Source: Laetiporus sulphureus 93-53 (Eukaryota; Basidiomycota; Agaricomycetes; Polyporales; Laetiporaceae). Taken from it: 64,000 nucleotides of DNA. The notes under the pieces are model-generated. The model was not told the origin of the DNA, searched no databases, and worked only from the letters and a program-made list of their open reading frames with translations. Below are positions 59,916 to 64,000 of this stretch, one piece after another; within the stretch, counting starts at the first letter, position 1; each line of letters starts with the position of its first letter. A program made the position numbers and the translations under genes. The stretch covers positions 329,162 to 393,161 of the forward strand of contig NW_024468512.1 in assembly GCF_001632365.1 (NCBI RefSeq), in the 5' to 3' direction.

Positions 59916-62900
59916 TCATGAACTCGTACTCTCCGTACCTCTCGCCTGCAACGCACTCGTACTACTCTCCTCACCTATCGGTGATGGCTCTTCCCAGCCC
60001 CCCTCGCTGCTCTCCTCCTCACTCGTCCCAACAACAGCAGCTACATCCTCGCTCTCCTCCTCACTTTCGCTTGTCTCGAAGTTCCCGTCTTGATCGCTGT
60101 CTACCTCTTCCAAAACATTTTGAGTTGTCGGCACTGTCACAACGGGTGCAGCCTTTACGCCAGCGCGCAATATGGCAGGAACGGTCATTTCATCCGCACC
60201 GATTTGCGCTGGTGTCTCCTGATCTGCCGGGACGGCGGCGGTCTTCATTTCCTTAGTTTCCTGCTGGACCGCAACGGGAGCGGCGGGCTTGCTGACGGGC
60301 TTCTTTTCAGATGCACTCGATTCCGCTACTGCGACGGTCTCGATCTTCTGCACTACCGTTGTAGTAGTTTCTGCCGTAATGACAGTCTTTGGCTTTGCGG
60401 CAGATGCAGAAGCTGCCGGGACTTTTGTCATAGTCTTCTCCATCACCGTGGGGGCTTCCGCGCTGGTGGTGACCGTCGCCTGAGCTGGCGCCACCGCGAT
60501 CGGTATCGCCTGTTCCTCGTTCCGCTTCTCACCACCTTCCCCACTCACACTCTCCTTCTTCTCCTCCTCTTCACTTTCCTCGTCACTCTCCTCTTCGCTC
60601 TCCTGCTCATCAAATTGCTCGATCATGTGCGATCCGACAGCCCAGCATTTTTCCAGGCCGTCGCGCACGGGACCGGGTTTGTGGCCTTCGCCTCTCGACG
60701 AAGGCCGTGCATGCCAGGTGCGGATATCCTCTTCCTCGACAATGTCCGCCTGATAGAGCGCTGCAAGGATCTGTCCAAAGAGAGGCAGGCGGGAAGAGTG
60801 CGCACAATGATGCTAGAGGAGGGAAACATATTATGTTAGATACCAAGCAATATGATCGAAGCGCATATATGCACACACCTGCAGCACCTCAACTGTTTCC
60901 ACGGCATCCACACCGCCAATCTTGTCAATCAACGGTCCCCATCGCTCAACCGTCTTCGCAATCTCCTTTCGCTGTCCCGTCGGGTTTCCTTCGACAATCC
61001 CAATGCGCTCCACGATCGCCTCGACAACAGCCTCACGCACTCTCCGGAGCGGCACGTTGCTCGCCATGCGCAATGTCTTGAGCTCGACGGCGGCGTTGTC
61101 GACGCTGTGGCCCTCGGCGAATGCGCGGTCGAGTGACTGTTTGACCTCCGAGCGGAACTCGGACTCGGCGGCGTTTGCATGCAGATTGTGCAGGCCCGTC
61201 ACGTCGGGCGCGACCGATGCGGAAGTCATGGAGGAGGTGCGGGAGAGGGCGCGGGATGAGGAAGCTTCGGTATCCGTATCTGACCCTGATTCGGACTCGG
61301 TGACAGAGCCTGCGTCGGATAGTTCGAGGTCCTCTGCTGTATCTCCTGCATCGTAAATTAGTAGCGGGAGTGTTGTGGAAAGTTCTGTATCGCACCAATC
61401 CGCATGAGCCGTTGATTGTTGAACGACTCCACAGGTTCAGCCTCCTCATCTTCGGCCTCAAGAGCCGCCTGAGGCCAGACGATGGCATTTGAGCCCTTGC
61501 CGACGAACGAGGTCACCGAGCTCTGGTCTAAAAGATGGAAGGTAAAGGTATGATCGTCGCGGAGGGTAAGAATCCACTGACGAGCTTCGACCCTCTCCCA
61601 CTCCTCATCATCCTCCTCGTCATCCGCATCGTCTCCGCTTACCTCCCTCCTCTTCGATACCCTCTCAAACTTGTCCAGCCTCGCATTCTTCCCGAGAACA
61701 ACGTCATCAGCAATTAGGCAGCCCGTGTGGATCGTGCTATCCTCGCCGATCCGCACGTTCGCGCCGATGATGCTCTCTTCGACATGTGTTCCAGCTCCGA
61801 TATGAGTGTCGTTAAACACGTACGCCCCCCGCAACACCGCCCCTGGACCTATTGTGCAGCGCTCGCCGATGACGCTGGCAGATACGGATGCGTTGTCCGA
61901 TATGATCGAATGCGCGCCGATCAGTGTGTTCGGGCCAACTTTGCAAGTGCTATCAGAGGCTATATCAGCAGATAATTGGATGAGCATATACGGAGCAGAA
62001 TGATATATACCGCGATAGAACAACAGAGTTGTCTTTCGGAATATACTTGTTTCCCCGAAGGTGCTCATACGAGTCGCCACCGGGATGGTTGTTATCCGGA
62101 ACCAGCGGAAATGTCCATCTAGAGAGTATGTCTTTGCTACACGCGTAAGGGTCAACGCTATCGCAGCCAGTACCGCACGGTGCATGCCATACCTGATCGC
62201 ATCGTAGCTCCGCGTGTCCGCGACGCGCGCCGCGTACCCGTCCCTCGCGACGTAGCAGTGGATGTTCTTCATGAGCAGGTCGGACGTGAGCACGCCGTAG
62301 ACAAAGTCGCGCCGGATGTCGGCGTAGTCAAAGTTGTCTTGGAAGAGCGAAGGGACCTTAGCAGACGGCTGTGAGATATAGCAGGCATCGCAGGGACATG
62401 ATCAACTGTATCATACCTCTGTCGAGCAGATGTCGATCGAGCAGTCAATGAGATCGTTACGAATCTCTACCTCTGGGTGCTCTGCGAGGATCTCACGAGG
62501 GATCTGCGCGTGCGTCTTGTGCGGGTACCCGATCACCGGCTCGTAGTGCAGGCACTCCGAAGTTTGCGGGTCCAGCACAAACACGGCCGACTCGCCTCTC
62601 GACCTGCCTCACCAACACTCGACATTCAGCACCCACACCTACTACCCTAACGTGGCCGACACGTACCTGGTCCGATGCTGCGCCCCGCTCTCCTTCACTA
62701 CTATGGTCATGATCGCGTCCTTGTTCGTCCTGCGACGCTCCTTGTGCGCGCGCACGACCTCGTCGATACGAATGTTGCTCACGAGGTCGCCCATGACGAG
62801 AATGAAGTCGGACGTGATGATTCCGTGCGTGTAGATATCGCGCATCGCGTCACCGGGTGAGTACGTCTCCTTCGCAGTCACGATGGGCACGATCTTCAGA

Positions 62901-63330
62901 CCCGAGCTCGGTTTCGACCATTTCGAGTCGCTGGAGTGTGGAGTGTCAGTGTAAATGGGAAGATGATTGTACGACCACACGATAAGCCGACGGATATATA
63001 GGTGAGTGATACTGAAGACGCACCGTATTGCAGCCTTCACAAGGTCGGCATACGACCGACAAATCACAAAGATTTCCTGCACGCCGGCCATGGCTAAGCT
63101 CTCAAACGTCCAATCGAGGAGTGTAGCATTGCATATCGGCAGCAAGCACTACACCGATCCATCAGTTCGTCCACCAGTACCTGCGGAAAACCCAGTGCAC
63201 CCACCCTCGGCTTCCCGACCGTCATCGGCCTAAATCGCTTGTTGAAGCTGTCTGCGAGGATGACTGCCTGAAGGACCTCATCCTCCTCAACCAAGTCCTT
63301 ATCCTTGGCTGCAGATGGTTTTGGTGCCAT
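59916..63330 (-). CDS. GCD6: Translation initiation factor eIF2B epsilon subunit, with a long C-terminal extension
   Basis: Ten exons (63330-63205, 63148-63024, 62930-62667, 62603-62417, 62368-62193, 62136-62011, 61949-61582, 61527-61396, 61345-60879, 60812-59916) encode 955 residues. This subunit catalyses GDP/GTP exchange on eIF2. The nucleotidyltransferase-like part opens with LQAVILADSFNKRFRPMTV, then LLPICNATLLDWTFESLA and FILVMGDLVSN. Left-handed beta-helix hexapeptides follow at about 335-455 (VGPNTLIGAHSIISDNASV onwards). The W2/HEAT exchange domain runs from about 555 to 730 and ends in the usual acidic stretch (FDEQESEEE). The frame then continues for about 225 Ala/Val/Thr/Glu-rich residues, which yeast Gcd6 lacks. 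The tail ends with a second acidic aromatic patch (EEESSEGGWEEPS). The first ATG of the open frame is used as the start. Confidence 0.94.
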
Positions 63331-64000
63331 TTTCGATGTTCAGGAGTATACGACGAGCGCATACAGACGCGTCGCGTCTCGACTGACTCGATCGGTCACA
63401 TGCATCCGCCGCTCTTCGTGTTCTATTCGTGATTTTCACGGATCTGCATGCGTTCAGCAAGCCATCTACCCATGGGGACACGCACATCCCACAACGACAC
63501 GCCACTACGCTGGGAATCGCAGGAGAATCGAGCATCGTTCCGAACAGTGCAGCCGAGTACGATCATCGCACGCTAATAACTCAATCTTTGCTCGGCTCAT
63601 CTCACGCGAGCAGGACGTTAACGTTCACCCAAGATACAGGCATAGGGAAGACGTGCCGTATCTCCTATGGACACTCGCTGTGGATAAAACTAACGACAAG
63701 GATGCACGATCCGGAGCAGAAGGAATGGGTATGGAGAATAATGCGCTACCCGGGATCAACATTAGCTGAGTGACAGCGGCCTAGCTGCACAGGTATGAAT
63801 GAAACTAAGACAGAACGTCGGTCGTGAATGTGAAGCAAGCAAAACTAGATCCGCGTCGTACACTAGGGATACCAAGGAAAGAAAGTTAGATCAATCCAGG
63901 ATGAGCGGGGAGGGAACGGCGTAGTGAGGATGATGGTGGTAAGAGACATCAACAAGTAGAGGTAATCGTGACAAGTCATAATTATAGGAGAACAGTCGAG
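63331..64000. other. Upstream region of GCD6 to the window edge
   Basis: About 670 bases. Overlapping plus-strand frames at 63305-63773 have no recognisable domain. The GCD6 promoter should lie in the first part. Confidence 0.5.

Noticed and set aside
60090..60839. 249-residue plus-strand ORF
   Set aside because: It lies antisense to the eIF2B epsilon tail and W2 domain. Its composition is a mirror of the Ala/Glu-rich coding strand, and it has no motif.

Overview
This is nuclear DNA from a filamentous fungus, most likely a basidiomycete of the Agaricomycetes. Almost every gene is cut by short GT-AG introns of about 46-115 bases with CTNA-type branch sites, exons can be only a few bases long, genes are dense, and the proteins are typical fungal housekeeping products. 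I joined exons by hand. For nearly all genes the summed exon length is a multiple of three and the joined product reads through family motifs, so most coordinates should be right to the base.

Layout. 0-5 kb: tail of an unknown gene, a large AAA+ ATPase and phosphatidylinositol synthase. 7-13 kb: kynurenine 3-monooxygenase, a four-AT-hook protein and the ER lectin Yos9/OS-9. 13-16.6 kb: a large HAL4/SAT4-type protein kinase. 16.6-22.6 kb: a gene-poor stretch with possible LTR debris. 22.6-31.3 kb: the spliceosomal helicase Prp28, a small EF-hand-like protein, a METTL21-type methyltransferase and a RhoGEF, arranged as two divergent pairs. 31.7-34 kb: asparagine synthetase. 34.3-46.5 kb: three aldo/keto reductase paralogues (one a pseudogene, one apparently catalytically dead, one intact), an amino-acid permease and a 461-bp TIR element. 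46.5-53 kb: gene-poor. 53-64 kb: kynurenine formamidase, Pmp3, kynureninase, an Sso1-like syntaxin and eIF2B epsilon.

How the genes connect. Three steps of tryptophan catabolism by the kynurenine route lie in this one window: formamidase and kynureninase are separated only by the tiny PMP3 gene, and the monooxygenase is 44 kb away. PIS1, PMP3, SSO1, the permease and the HAL4-like kinase concern membranes and transport. PRP28 and eIF2B epsilon are core gene-expression factors. I see no prophage, CRISPR array, bacterial operon, tRNA or rRNA. The observations most worth following are the tandem reductase duplication in which each copy decayed differently, a 5-base exon in PMP3, an 8-base exon in the permease, and the TIR element with a clean 6-bp target duplication.
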